From positions 1-28,060 of the forward strand of contig JBDHTA010000039.1 of assembly GCA_039808465.1 (NCBI GenBank): DNA of 28,060 nucleotides, read 5' to 3'. The DNA comes from Metarhizobium sp039808465 (GTDB lineage Bacteria; Pseudomonadota; Alphaproteobacteria; Rhizobiales; Rhizobiaceae). The translations under genes were made by a program, and so were the position numbers. The notes under the pieces were generated by a model. The model worked only from the letters and a program-made list of their open reading frames with translations, searched no databases and was not told where the DNA came from. Position 1 is the stretch's first letter; each line of letters begins with the position of its first letter. This document shows positions 7,913 through 14,868 of the stretch, in pieces.

Positions 7913-9073
7913 TTACGCTCCGTAGGGACGCAGCAGGTCGCGGCTGATGATGTGCCGCTGGATTTCCGAGGTGCCGTCCCAGATGCGCTCGACGCGGGCG
8001 TCGCGCCACAGGCGGGCGAGCGGCAGCTCGTCCATCAGGCCCATGCCGCCGAAGATCTGGATGGCTTCGTCGGTGACGCGGCCGAGCATTTCCGAGGCGA
8101 ACACTTTTGCCGAGGCGATTTCGCGGTTGGCGGGCAGGCCCTGATCGAGACGCCATGCGGCGGCCAGCGTCAGGTAATCGGCGGCGTCGATGGAGGTGAT
8201 CATGTCGGCGAGCTTGAACGACACGCCCTGATTGGCGCCGATCGGCTTGCCGAACTGCTTGCGCTCGGCCGCGTAGGGCAGGGCAAGCTCGAAGGCGCGG
8301 CGCGCGCGGCCGACGCAGGTGGCGGCAACGGTGATGCGCGTCGCATAGAGCCAGTCATTGGCGACGTCGAAGCCCTTGTGCAGCTCGCCGAGGATCTGCG
8401 AGGAGGGCAGACGGCAATTGTCGAAGTTCAGGATGCAGTTGTGGTAGCCGCGATGCGACACCGAATTGTAGCCTTCGCGGATTTCGAAGCCCGGCGTGCC
8501 GCGGTCGACGAGGAAGCAGGTGATCAGCTTCTTGGGGCCGCGCGGGGTCTCTTCCTCGCCGGTGGCGATGAAGACGATGACGAAATCGGCAAGGTTGGCG
8601 TGGGAAATGAAGTGCTTGGTGCCGTTGACGATCCAGTCGTCGCCATCCTTGCGGGCGGAGCACTTCATGCCGCGCACGTCGGAACCGGCGTCAGGCTCGG
8701 TCATGGCCAGCGCGTCGAATTTCTCGCCGCGCACGGCGGGCAGCAGGTAACGCTCGCGCTGCTCGTCATTGCAGCCCATCAGGATGCCGGAGGGGCGGCC
8801 GAAATAGGCGGCGAGACCGAGGGAACCACGGCCAAGCTCGCGCTCGACCAGCGTGAAGGTGAGGTGATCGAGACCGCCGCCGCCGACTTCCTCCGGGAAG
8901 GAGCAGGCGAAGAAACCGAGTTCCTTGCTCTTGCGGGTGATTTCCTGGCCGATTTCCGGGGGCACGATGCCGGTGCGCTCCACTTCGTCCTCATGCGGGT
9001 AGATTTCGGTTTCCACGAAATCGCGCACGGTCTTGACGATCATTTCCTGTTCTTCGGTCAGCCCGAAATCCAT
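7913..9073 (-). CDS. Acyl-CoA dehydrogenase, probable gamma-butyrobetainyl-CoA dehydrogenase (CaiA-like role)
   Basis: This is an FAD-dependent acyl-CoA dehydrogenase of 386 residues with the usual helical N-domain, beta middle domain (MTEPDAGSD at 124-132, the FAD/substrate region) and helical C-domain (RKQFGKPIG, IQIFGGMG). The predicted reaction is gamma-butyrobetainyl-CoA to crotonobetainyl-CoA, feeding the adjacent hydratase; electrons would go to ETF. The position of the common catalytic glutamate (YEGTS in medium-chain enzymes) is IWDGTSEIQ here, so the base would be D366. The ATG at 9073 follows GGAG by 7 bases. It is followed within 6 bases by the CoA ligase. E. coli CaiA is a homologous enzyme acting in the reductive direction. 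Generic branched- or short-chain activity cannot be excluded. Confidence 0.85.
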   Translation of the reverse strand: MDFGLTEEQEMIVKTVRDFVETEIYPHEDEVERTGIVPPEIGQEITRKSKELGFFACSFPEEVGGGGLDHLTFTLVERELGRGSLGLAAYFGRPSGILMGCNDEQRERYLLPAVRGEKFDALAMTEPDAGSDVRGMKCSARKDGDDWIVNGTKHFISHANLADFVIVFIATGEEETPRGPKKLITCFLVDRGTPGFEIREGYNSVSHRGYHNCILNFDNCRLPSSQILGELHKGFDVANDWLYATRITVAATCVGRARRAFELALPYAAERKQFGKPIGANQGVSFKLADMITSIDAADYLTLAAAWRLDQGLPANREIASAKVFASEMLGRVTDEAIQIFGGMGLMDELPLARLWRDARVERIWDGTSEIQRHIISRDLLRPYGA

Positions 9074-9144
9074 GGTTCTTCTCCGTTTCTGTGTGTCCCC
9101 TGAAGGGAAGGATGATGGTGCCCCCCTCCGGGGCCTGTTTCGTG

Positions 9145-9164
9145 AGCCCCGGCAATGCGGGGCT
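9145..9164 (-). promoter_or_regulatory. Small hairpin between carnitine dehydrogenase and acyl-CoA dehydrogenase genes
   Basis: A 7-bp stem (AGCCCCG at 9145-9151 with CGGGGCT at 9158-9164) with a 6-base loop lies in the 98-base gap between the dehydrogenase-thioesterase and acyl-CoA dehydrogenase genes. No U-tract follows on the minus strand. It may act in mRNA processing between the carnitine part and the gamma-butyrobetaine part of the operon. Confidence 0.35.
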
Positions 9165-9171
9165 TGATCGT

Positions 9172-10662
9172 TCAGCGCTTCTGGCCGACGGCGCGCCCCG
9201 CGCCTTCCGGCAGCGGCAGACTAGCATGCCCGCCTGCGATTGCATTCACCTTTGTCAGCACAATTTCCGGTGCCGGGCAGGCCTTGGCCGCCTTCGAATC
9301 CACATGCAGCAGCATCTGCTCGGCAGTGGCGATCGCCTCATTGGTTGCGCTGTTGTAAAGGGTCGAGAAGATGTGCAGGCGCTTGTCGTCGTTGGACAGG
9401 ATGCGGCAGGTGGAATGCAGCCTGTCGCCGAGCTTGGCCTCGCCGAGATGGCGGATATGGGTTTCCACCGTGTAATAGCTGTGGCCGCCCGCGACATAAT
9501 CCATGTCGACGCCGATCAGGCGCAGCAGCGCGTCCGTCGTGTCGCCGAAGACTTGCAGGTAACGGTGCTCGGTCATGTGGCCGTTGTAATCCACCCAGGC
9601 GGCGTTGACGCGGGTGTCGATGAGACGCAGCGGCTCGGCGGCGGCAAGATCGGTCTCGGCCTTCCTCGCGTTCGACCAGAGGTGATCCTCGAATTCGGCG
9701 AGCAGCTTGCCCGCGCCCCAGCCGCGCCCGGCATCGCCCGCCTTCAACGCATGCATGATGCCGACGAGGTTTTCGTCGCGGATGCGCTCCAGTTCGCGGA
9801 TCGAACGGGCGCCCGACTGCGCGTCGGACTGATCGGCGATCTTGTCGACCAGCTCGTCGGTCAGATCCACCACGTCGGTCAGCTTGGTCCACGGCCAGGA
9901 CAGGCAGGGGCCGAACTGGGCGATGAAGTGGCGCATGCCCGCTTCGCCGCCCGCGATGCGGTAGGTCTCGAACATGCCCATCTGCGCCCAGCGCATGCCG
10001 AACGAATAGCGGATCACGTCGTCCAGCGTCTCGGTGTCGCAGATGTCGTCCTTGATCAGCCACAGGCCCTCGCGCCAGATGGCTTCCAGCAGGCGGTCGC
10101 CGACGAAGGCTTCGATTTCCTTCTTGAGAATGACGCCCTTCATGCCGATGGTGGCGAGCTTCGCCTTGGCGGCTTCCAGCGTTTCCGGCGCGGTCTTTTC
10201 GCCGCCGACCAGCTCGGCGAGCGGCAGCAGGTAGACCGGGTTGTAGGGATGGGCGACGAACATCCGCTCCGGATGCTTCATGTCGCGTTGCAGGTCGGTC
10301 GGCAGGATGCCGGAGGTGGAGGAGCCGATCAGCGCCTTGGGATCGGCGGCCGCGTCGATCTGGGTGATGACGCCGCGCTTGAGGTCGACGCGCTCCGGCA
10401 CGCTTTCCTGAATCCAGTCCGCGCCCTGCACGGCTTCCTCGACGGTCTTGACGAAGGTGAGCTTGCCCTGCGGCGGCAGCGGCGCCATGGTCAGCATGGC
10501 GTAGGCGCGCTCGGCATTGGCGAGAACCTCGCCGACGATGCGCTCGGCTTCCGGATGCGGGTCGAACATCGCGACATCGATACCGGCGAGCAGGAAGCGG
10601 GCCGCCCAGGCCCCGCCGATGACGCCGCCGCCGATGCAGGCTGCCTTGTTGATCTTGGTCAT
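9172..10662 (-). CDS. lcdH: L-carnitine 3-dehydrogenase fused to a hotdog thioesterase (betainyl-CoA thioesterase)
   Basis: This is a 496-residue two-domain protein. Residues 1-320 form a 3-hydroxyacyl-CoA-dehydrogenase-type NAD enzyme with GGGVIGG at 11-17, D34 after strand 2 (NAD rather than NADP), and the catalytic pair H138 (VAHPYNP) and E150. Residues from about 345 to 470 form a 4-hydroxybenzoyl-CoA-thioesterase-like hotdog domain with WVDYNGHM (D358, N360, H362). Carnitine dehydrogenases of this family oxidise L-carnitine to 3-dehydrocarnitine. The fused domain is thought to hydrolyse betainyl-CoA made by the cleavage enzyme, giving glycine betaine. The start at 10662 follows GGGGA. 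Upstream lies the cleavage-enzyme gene, separated by a RIME-like repeat; downstream are the gamma-butyrobetaine genes. The fusion is known in proteobacteria. The assignment is strong because all partners are present. Confidence 0.9.
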   Translation of the reverse strand: MTKINKAACIGGGVIGGAWAARFLLAGIDVAMFDPHPEAERIVGEVLANAERAYAMLTMAPLPPQGKLTFVKTVEEAVQGADWIQESVPERVDLKRGVITQIDAAADPKALIGSSTSGILPTDLQRDMKHPERMFVAHPYNPVYLLPLAELVGGEKTAPETLEAAKAKLATIGMKGVILKKEIEAFVGDRLLEAIWREGLWLIKDDICDTETLDDVIRYSFGMRWAQMGMFETYRIAGGEAGMRHFIAQFGPCLSWPWTKLTDVVDLTDELVDKIADQSDAQSGARSIRELERIRDENLVGIMHALKAGDAGRGWGAGKLLAEFEDHLWSNARKAETDLAAAEPLRLIDTRVNAAWVDYNGHMTEHRYLQVFGDTTDALLRLIGVDMDYVAGGHSYYTVETHIRHLGEAKLGDRLHSTCRILSNDDKRLHIFSTLYNSATNEAIATAEQMLLHVDSKAAKACPAPEIVLTKVNAIAGGHASLPLPEGAGRAVGQKR

Positions 10663-10714
10663 TGGAAATCCCCGATGCTTGAATGTGTGCTGGTGGCGCC
10701 GTTGTTTTGGCCTA

Positions 10715-10851
10715 GCCCCTCACCCTAACCCTCTCCCCGCAGGCGGGGAGAGGGGACTTGCCCTGCGGACGAGTTTGGTTGAGGAAAGCGTTACGGCAAA
10801 TTTCCTTCTCCCCGCTTGCGGGGAGAAGGTGCCGGCAGGCGGATGAGGGGC
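10715..10851. repeat. RIME-like double-palindrome intergenic repeat
   Basis: A 137-base element has two perfect 12-bp hairpins and matching ends. Hairpin one is CCCTCTCCCCGC (10729-10740) with GCGGGGAGAGGG (10743-10754). Hairpin two is CCTTCTCCCCGC (10804-10815) with GCGGGGAGAAGG (10818-10829). Outer arms are GCCCCTC (10715-10721) and GAGGGGC (10845-10851). The layout and sequence match my memory of Rhizobium-specific intergenic mosaic elements. It lies 11 bases after the cleavage-enzyme stop, within the operon, where it may affect mRNA stability or termination. Confidence 0.75.
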
Positions 10852-10861
10852 GAAGCAGCCC

Positions 10862-11764
10862 TTACCGCTTGGTCAGCTTCAGCTTCTGGCGAACCTCTTC
10901 CGGCCCGATGATGCGCGCGCCCATGCCTTCGACGACGGTGACGGCCTTTTCGACGAGCTGCGCATTGGTGGCGAGCTGGCCCTTGCCGACATAGAGATTG
11001 TCTTCCAGCCCGACGCGGACATTGCCGCCCGCCAGAACCGACGCCGCCGGATAGGCCATGGCGTTGCGGCCGATGGAGAAGGCCGAGAAGGTCCAGTTGG
11101 CGGGCACGTTGTTGACCATCGCCATGAAGGTGTTGAGATCGTCAGGCGCGCCCCACGGAATGCCCATGCAGAGCTGGATCAGCACCGGATCCTCGATGCA
11201 GCCTTCCTCGACAAGCTGCTTGGCGAACCACAGGTGGCCGGTGTCGAAGGCCTCGATTTCCGGGCGAACGCCGAGCGCCGTCATCTGCTTCGCCATGGCG
11301 CGCAGCGTCGAGGGCGTGTTGGTCATGACGTAGTCGCCGAGATTGAAGTTCATCGTGCCGCAATCGAGCGTGCAGATTTCCGGCAGGCATTCGGCGATGT
11401 GGGAAACGCGCTCGGTGGCGCCCACCATGTCGGTGCCCTTCTCGTTCAGCGGCAGCGGGGTCTCGACGCCGCCGAACACGATGTCGCCACCCATGCCCGC
11501 CGTCAGGTTCAGCACCACGTCGACATCGGCGGCGCGGATGCGGTCGGTCACTTCCTTGTAGAGATCGTTGCGGCGGCTCGGCGCGCCGGTTTCCGGGTCG
11601 CGCACATGGCAGTGCACCACGGCGGCGCCCGCCTTGGCGGCGTCGATGGCCGATTCGGCGATCTGCTTCGGCGAGCGCGGCACATGCGGAGATTTTCCGG
11701 CGGTGTCGCCCGAACCGGTGACGGCGCAGGTGATGAAAACATCGCGATTCATGGCTAGCGGCAT
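10862..11764 (-). CDS. BKACE-family beta-keto acid cleavage enzyme, probable 3-dehydrocarnitine:acetyl-CoA cleavage enzyme
   Basis: This is a zinc-dependent TIM-barrel enzyme of 300 residues (DUF849/BKACE). The predicted reaction is 3-dehydrocarnitine + acetyl-CoA to betainyl-CoA + acetoacetate. Family features are VFITCAVTGSGDT at 9-21, the metal-binding HCHVRDPETG (H51 and H53), LNLTAGMGGD at 86-94, a GHLWFAKQL segment, and GLEDN with E254, likely the third metal ligand. The start at 11764 is chosen because GGAGGAG lies 6 bases upstream; a second in-frame ATG at 11752 (MNRDVF) is where many homologues begin but is further from the ribosome site. It is the first gene of the operon. It faces the GlxA-type regulator across a 111-base divergent region. 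Substrate assignment rests on the linked carnitine dehydrogenase. Confidence 0.88.
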   Translation of the reverse strand: MPLAMNRDVFITCAVTGSGDTAGKSPHVPRSPKQIAESAIDAAKAGAAVVHCHVRDPETGAPSRRNDLYKEVTDRIRAADVDVVLNLTAGMGGDIVFGGVETPLPLNEKGTDMVGATERVSHIAECLPEICTLDCGTMNFNLGDYVMTNTPSTLRAMAKQMTALGVRPEIEAFDTGHLWFAKQLVEEGCIEDPVLIQLCMGIPWGAPDDLNTFMAMVNNVPANWTFSAFSIGRNAMAYPAASVLAGGNVRVGLEDNLYVGKGQLATNAQLVEKAVTVVEGMGARIIGPEEVRQKLKLTKR

Positions 11765-11815
11765 GGTGGCTCCTCCCGTTTTGTTGGCGCGCATTAGGCG
11801 CTGAAGCCGGGTTTC

Positions 11816-11853
11816 ATGCTTTGCATTATCGGAAGCATACTTGACAATTTCAG
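11816..11853 (-). promoter_or_regulatory. Predicted promoter and overlapping operator of the carnitine operon
   Basis: On the minus strand, CTGAAA (complement of 11848-11853) and GATAAT (complement of 11825-11830) are exactly 17 bases apart, matching -35 and -10 boxes at 4/6 and 5/6. An inverted repeat ATGCTT-N11-AAGCAT (11816-11821 and 11833-11838) brackets the -10 box. This is a natural binding site for the adjacent divergent AraC-family regulator. Transcription would begin near 11818, leaving a leader of about 54 bases to the cleavage-enzyme start. Confidence 0.5.
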
Positions 11854-11875
11854 AAGCGCGGTCGAGAGTCCGGCC

Positions 11876-12841
11876 ATGTTCGACAATCCCGACGAGCCGC
11901 TCGACATGGATCTCCTGCTGTTGCCGGAGACCAACCTCATTCTCTTCGCCTCGGTGATCGAGCCGTTGCGCGTCGTCAACCGCATCGTCGGGCGCGATCT
12001 CTACCGCTGGCGCATCTTCAGCCCGGACGGGCGGCCGGTGGAAACCCGCGCCCGCATCCCCATTCCCGTCACCGGCATCTTCCGCCCCGACAGGGAAACG
12101 CATCCGCTGTTCGTGCTCTCCAGCCATAACTGGCACCGCTACACCACGCCCGCGCTGAAAATGCTGATCTCGAAAACGGCGCGCCAGCGCAGCATGGTGG
12201 CGGGCATCGAGGCGGGCGGCTGGCTGCTGGCCGATTGCGGATTGCTCGCCTCGGTGCGGGCGACGACCCATTGGGAGGATTTCGACGATTTCACCCGCGC
12301 CTATCCCGAGATCGACATGATCCGCGAGCGCTTCGTCATCGATGGCAAGCGCATCACCACCGGCGGCTCGCTGCCGACGGTAGACCTGATGCTGGAGGTG
12401 ATCCGCCGCCGTCAGGGCTATTCGCTGGCGCTGGAAGTGTCGCGGCAGTTCAATTACGAGCAGGCGGCGCGGCGCGCCGAGGAAACCGCGATGCTATCGA
12501 CCGGCAACCGCCGCCTTGTCGACGCGCGGGTGGCGCAGGCGGTGAAGATCATGGAGGAAACGGTGGAGGAGCCGCTGCTGCTTGCCCGGCTTGCCCGGCG
12601 CATCGGCGTGAGCGCCCGGCATTTGCAGGAATTGTTCCGCGACACCATCGGCGTGCCGCCGCATGTGCATTACCTCGCCGTGCGGCTGAATTACGCCCGC
12701 CGCAAGGTCATCGAAACCGAGATGCCGTTCGCCGATATCGCGCTGACCACCGGCTTCAACTCGGCCTCCGCCTTTGCCCGCGCCTACAAGGCGCAGTTTC
12801 GCGAAAGCGCGTCGGAGACGCGCAGGCGCTTGCAGGGGTGA
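11876..12841 (+). CDS. GlxA/CdhR-type AraC-family transcriptional regulator
   Basis: This is a 321-residue regulator with an N-terminal DJ-1/PfpI (GATase1-like) sensor domain (about 1-190, with PETNLILFASVIEPLRVVNR and an AGIEAGGWLLADCGLL nucleophile-elbow-like segment) and a C-terminal AraC double helix-turn-helix (about 225-320, with LARRIGVSARHLQELFRDTIG and ADIALTTGFNSASAFARAYK). Pseudomonas CdhR, of the same architecture, activates carnitine genes, so this protein is likely the inducer-responsive activator of the divergent operon. The ATG at 11876 follows GAGAG. An upstream in-frame ATG at 11816 would place coding sequence over the predicted operator and lacks a ribosome site. The elbow position carries Glu instead of the Cys of enzymatic DJ-1 proteins, as expected for a non-catalytic sensor. 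Confidence 0.85.
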   Translation: MFDNPDEPLDMDLLLLPETNLILFASVIEPLRVVNRIVGRDLYRWRIFSPDGRPVETRARIPIPVTGIFRPDRETHPLFVLSSHNWHRYTTPALKMLISKTARQRSMVAGIEAGGWLLADCGLLASVRATTHWEDFDDFTRAYPEIDMIRERFVIDGKRITTGGSLPTVDLMLEVIRRRQGYSLALEVSRQFNYEQAARRAEETAMLSTGNRRLVDARVAQAVKIMEETVEEPLLLARLARRIGVSARHLQELFRDTIGVPPHVHYLAVRLNYARRKVIETEMPFADIALTTGFNSASAFARAYKAQFRESASETRRRLQG

Positions 12842-12856
12842 CCGGCGGCGCCGCTT

Positions 12857-13315
12857 TCAGCCGATCCTGGCGCGGGCGTCGAGGATGTTCTTCGCGGCGT
12901 GGGCGGCTTCGCGGCCCTTGATGACGAAGTGATCGGTGAAGAAGGCGATATGCGCTTCCGATTCCTGGAAGTTGTGCGGGGTGAGAACCGCCGAGAGAAC
13001 CGGCACGCCGCTGTCGAGGCTGACGCGCATCATGGCGTCGAGAACGGTGCCTGCGACGAAATCATGCCGGTAGATGCCGCCATCGACCACGAAGGCGGTG
13101 CCGAGCACGGCGGAAAAGCGGCCGGTCCTGATGAGCGTCTGGGCGTGCAGCGGAATTTCCAGCGCGCCGGGCACGTCGAAAATCTCGACATCGGCGGCCT
13201 TGCCGCCCAGTTTTTCCCATTCCGCGACGAAGGAGTTCACGCACCGGTCGACGATATCGGCATGCCAGCGGGCGCGGATGACGGCGATGCGGGGTTGGGA
13301 GGCGGAAGTCGTCAT
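12857..13315 (-). CDS. ribH2: 6,7-dimethyl-8-ribityllumazine synthase, type II (RibH2)
   Basis: This enzyme joins 5-amino-6-ribitylamino-uracil and 3,4-dihydroxybutanone phosphate to make the riboflavin precursor. It has 152 residues. RWHADIVD at 16-23 (W17 is the type II substrate-stacking position), FDVPGALEIPLHA at 46-58, and GGIYRHDFVA at 79-88 with catalytic H84 match the Brucella/rhizobial RibH2, which forms decamers. The start at 13315 matches homologues; the reading frame is open further upstream, but that extension is basic and not conserved in type. It stands alone, apart from a rib operon, and converges with the GlxA-type regulator with only 15 bases between stops. No FMN riboswitch was recognised upstream. 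Confidence 0.93.
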   Translation of the reverse strand: MTTSASQPRIAVIRARWHADIVDRCVNSFVAEWEKLGGKAADVEIFDVPGALEIPLHAQTLIRTGRFSAVLGTAFVVDGGIYRHDFVAGTVLDAMMRVSLDSGVPVLSAVLTPHNFQESEAHIAFFTDHFVIKGREAAHAAKNILDARARIG

Positions 13316-13410
13316 GAATCGATGGCCTTTCAGGAATGGTCTGCTCTTCGGTTTTCGGCCCTTGGCCCGCACCTTTTCGCCGGGCGCTGCGCCCGCGCTG
13401 AAACGGCGCG

Positions 13411-13440
13411 ACTATAGAGTGAGCCTTCCGGAAAAATCAA
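13411..13440 (-). promoter_or_regulatory. Predicted ribH2 promoter
   Basis: On the minus strand TTGATT (complement of 13435-13440) and TATAGT (complement of 13411-13416) are 18 bases apart, with 4/6 and 5/6 consensus matches. It would give a leader of about 90 bases before the ribH2 start at 13315. Direct repeats CCGGAAAAA at 13428-13436 and 13458-13466, 30 bases apart, flank the -35 region. Confidence 0.45.
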
Positions 13441-13442
13441 AG

Positions 13443-13459
13443 GGAAAACGCCGTTTTCC
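13443..13459. promoter_or_regulatory. 17-bp palindrome in the ribH2/FUSC divergent region
   Basis: GGAAAACG (13443-13450) and CGTTTTCC (13452-13459) form a perfect 8-bp dyad around a single base. It lies immediately upstream of the predicted ribH2 -35 box and about 100 bases upstream of the divergent membrane-protein start, so it could be an operator for either gene. No known regulator motif was recognised. The rest of the 13316-13559 gap shows no gene. Confidence 0.35.
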
Positions 13460-13559
13460 GGAAAAAGCAGCCATGCCGCCCCCTTCTGGCCCCTCGCAAC
13501 GCCCTTGCAAGACGCGGCGATTTCGGCTCAAAATTACGCTGTGATTTCATGAGGTTTCC

Positions 13560-14093
13560 ATGACTGCTGCCAGCCGCCGCCGAATCAGGCGTTCCTTCCT
13601 CTACGCATCGAAGACGCTGCTTGGCGGCCTGATCTGCTGGTACGGGTTGATTGCGCTGGGGGTCTCGGATCCGGTCTGGGCGGTGATCACGGTGATGATC
13701 GTTTCCGATCCGGATCTGTCGACTGCCGTGGGGCTGGCGCAGGCGCGCATCATCAACACCTCGGTCGGCTGTCTGATCGGCTTCGCCAGCCTTGCGATGT
13801 TCGGCTATTCGCCGCTGCTGCCGCTGGTGGCGGCGGCTGTGACGGTGGCGATCGTCATCCTGATCGACCATTATCCGACCAACTGGCGGCTGGCGCCGGT
13901 CACCGTCTATATTCTGGTCGATGCCGGGCGAACGGCCGCCACCTATGCCGAGGAGCTGGAACTGGCGCTGAAGCGGGCGGGCGAGATCGCCTTCGGCTGC
14001 TGCGTCGCGCTGCTTCTCGCCTTCGCCTATACGCGCCTCATCGGCGCGTGGAGCGCCAGCCATCCGCGCTCATCGATCATAGACGGGGATTAG
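13560..14093 (+). CDS. Short FUSC-like (aromatic acid exporter-type) inner-membrane protein
   Basis: This is a 177-residue membrane protein with a basic N-terminus (RRRIRRSF) and about five hydrophobic segments: residues 15-35, 38-52 (PVWAVITVMIV), 66-82, 85-101 and 140-158. The pattern AVITVMIVSDPD followed by AQARIINTSVGCLIG resembles the membrane half of FUSC/aromatic acid exporter proteins (DUF939-like). Most FUSC proteins are longer and carry a cytoplasmic half, which is absent here. The ATG follows GAGG at a suitable distance. Its stop overlaps the convergent methyltransferase stop by three bases. Role and substrate are unknown. Confidence 0.7.
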   Translation: MTAASRRRIRRSFLYASKTLLGGLICWYGLIALGVSDPVWAVITVMIVSDPDLSTAVGLAQARIINTSVGCLIGFASLAMFGYSPLLPLVAAAVTVAIVILIDHYPTNWRLAPVTVYILVDAGRTAATYAEELELALKRAGEIAFGCCVALLLAFAYTRLIGAWSASHPRSSIIDGD

Positions 14094-14821
14094 CGTTTTT
14101 CGGCGGCGATGAGCAGCATCATCGGCCGTTCCAGTTCCTCTTCCAGCGCCGGAATGGCGGCGATCTGCTCCGGCGTTGGCGAAAATTCATCGAGGCGGCC
14201 GAGGGTGAAACCGGCGTCGATCAGGGTGTTGAGCGTGGTCGACAGGCGGCGGTGATATTTCAGAACGCCCTTGGCGAACCAGTCGGTGCGGCGCTCGCCC
14301 TCGCGGGCGTAATTGTTGACCGGCCATGTCTTGCGGCCGTCCTCACCGGTGATCCAGTGCGGATGCGCGGCCGCCATGAACACCGGATGCTCGATGGTGA
14401 AGACGAAGTGTCCGCCATCGCGCAAGGACGCGTGAACCGTCCGCGTCAACCGGCCGAAATCCCGCACATAATGGAAGGCAAGCGCGCTATAAGCGAGATC
14501 GAAGCTCTGGGGCGGCAGCGCCAGTTCCTCCAGATCGCCGATGCGGTATTCGATGCGGCTGTCATCCGTATCGGCCTTGGCGCGGGCGATCATCTTTTCG
14601 GAGATATCGATGCCGAGAACATGATCGGCGCCGTTTTCCACCGCATAGCGGGAGAACCAGCCGAAGCCGCAGCCGAGATCGGCAACATGCTTTCCCCGGA
14701 GATCGGGCAGCATCGCCTGAATGGCGGGCCATTCGGGCGCTCCGGCAAGCCCGTGAACCTGCCGGGGCAACTGGCTGTATCCGGCGAAGAAATCCTCATT
14801 GTCGTAGATGTTCTGGGCCAT
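14090..14821 (-). CDS. Class I SAM-dependent methyltransferase
   Basis: This is a 243-residue methyltransferase of the UbiE/BioC-like type. Motif I is VADLGCGFGWFSRYA (DLGCGFG at 48-54), followed by the acidic residue in LGIDISEKMI (D72), motif II-like DLEELALPPQSFDLAYSALAFHY, and motif III-like LRDGGHFVFTIEHPVF. The start at 14821 is preceded by GGAGAG; the reading frame continues 17 codons further upstream but overlaps a weaker context. The gene begins 47 bases after the ATPase stop and may be cotranscribed with the ABC importer, although nothing in the sequence ties it to that pathway. The substrate cannot be deduced; homologues of this shape act on small molecules. Confidence 0.85.
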   Translation of the reverse strand: MAQNIYDNEDFFAGYSQLPRQVHGLAGAPEWPAIQAMLPDLRGKHVADLGCGFGWFSRYAVENGADHVLGIDISEKMIARAKADTDDSRIEYRIGDLEELALPPQSFDLAYSALAFHYVRDFGRLTRTVHASLRDGGHFVFTIEHPVFMAAAHPHWITGEDGRKTWPVNNYAREGERRTDWFAKGVLKYHRRLSTTLNTLIDAGFTLGRLDEFSPTPEQIAAIPALEEELERPMMLLIAAEKR

Positions 14822-14868
14822 GATCTCTCCTTTCACCCGGGCCGTTATTCCAGCGCCGGGCGCAAGGG

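Noticed and set aside
6239..9103. A 954-residue plus-strand open frame opposite the acyl-CoA synthetase and dehydrogenase genes
   Set aside because: Its translation is rich in His, Arg, Asp and Gly with no family resemblance. It mirrors well-conserved minus-strand enzymes, so it is a GC-rich antisense shadow.
11816..11875. Upstream ATG of the GlxA-type regulator as the true start
   Set aside because: It lies on the predicted operator, has no ribosome site, and the extra 20 residues do not resemble the family N-terminus.
11765..12271. A minus-strand N-terminal extension of the BKACE gene running into the regulator
   Set aside because: It would overlap the divergent regulator for about 400 bases. 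The strong GGAGGAG site at the internal ATG (11764) and the family N-terminus mark the real start.
13316..13559. Possible FMN riboswitch upstream of ribH2
   Set aside because: I looked for the conserved RFN blocks on the minus strand and did not find them. A covariance-model search would settle it.
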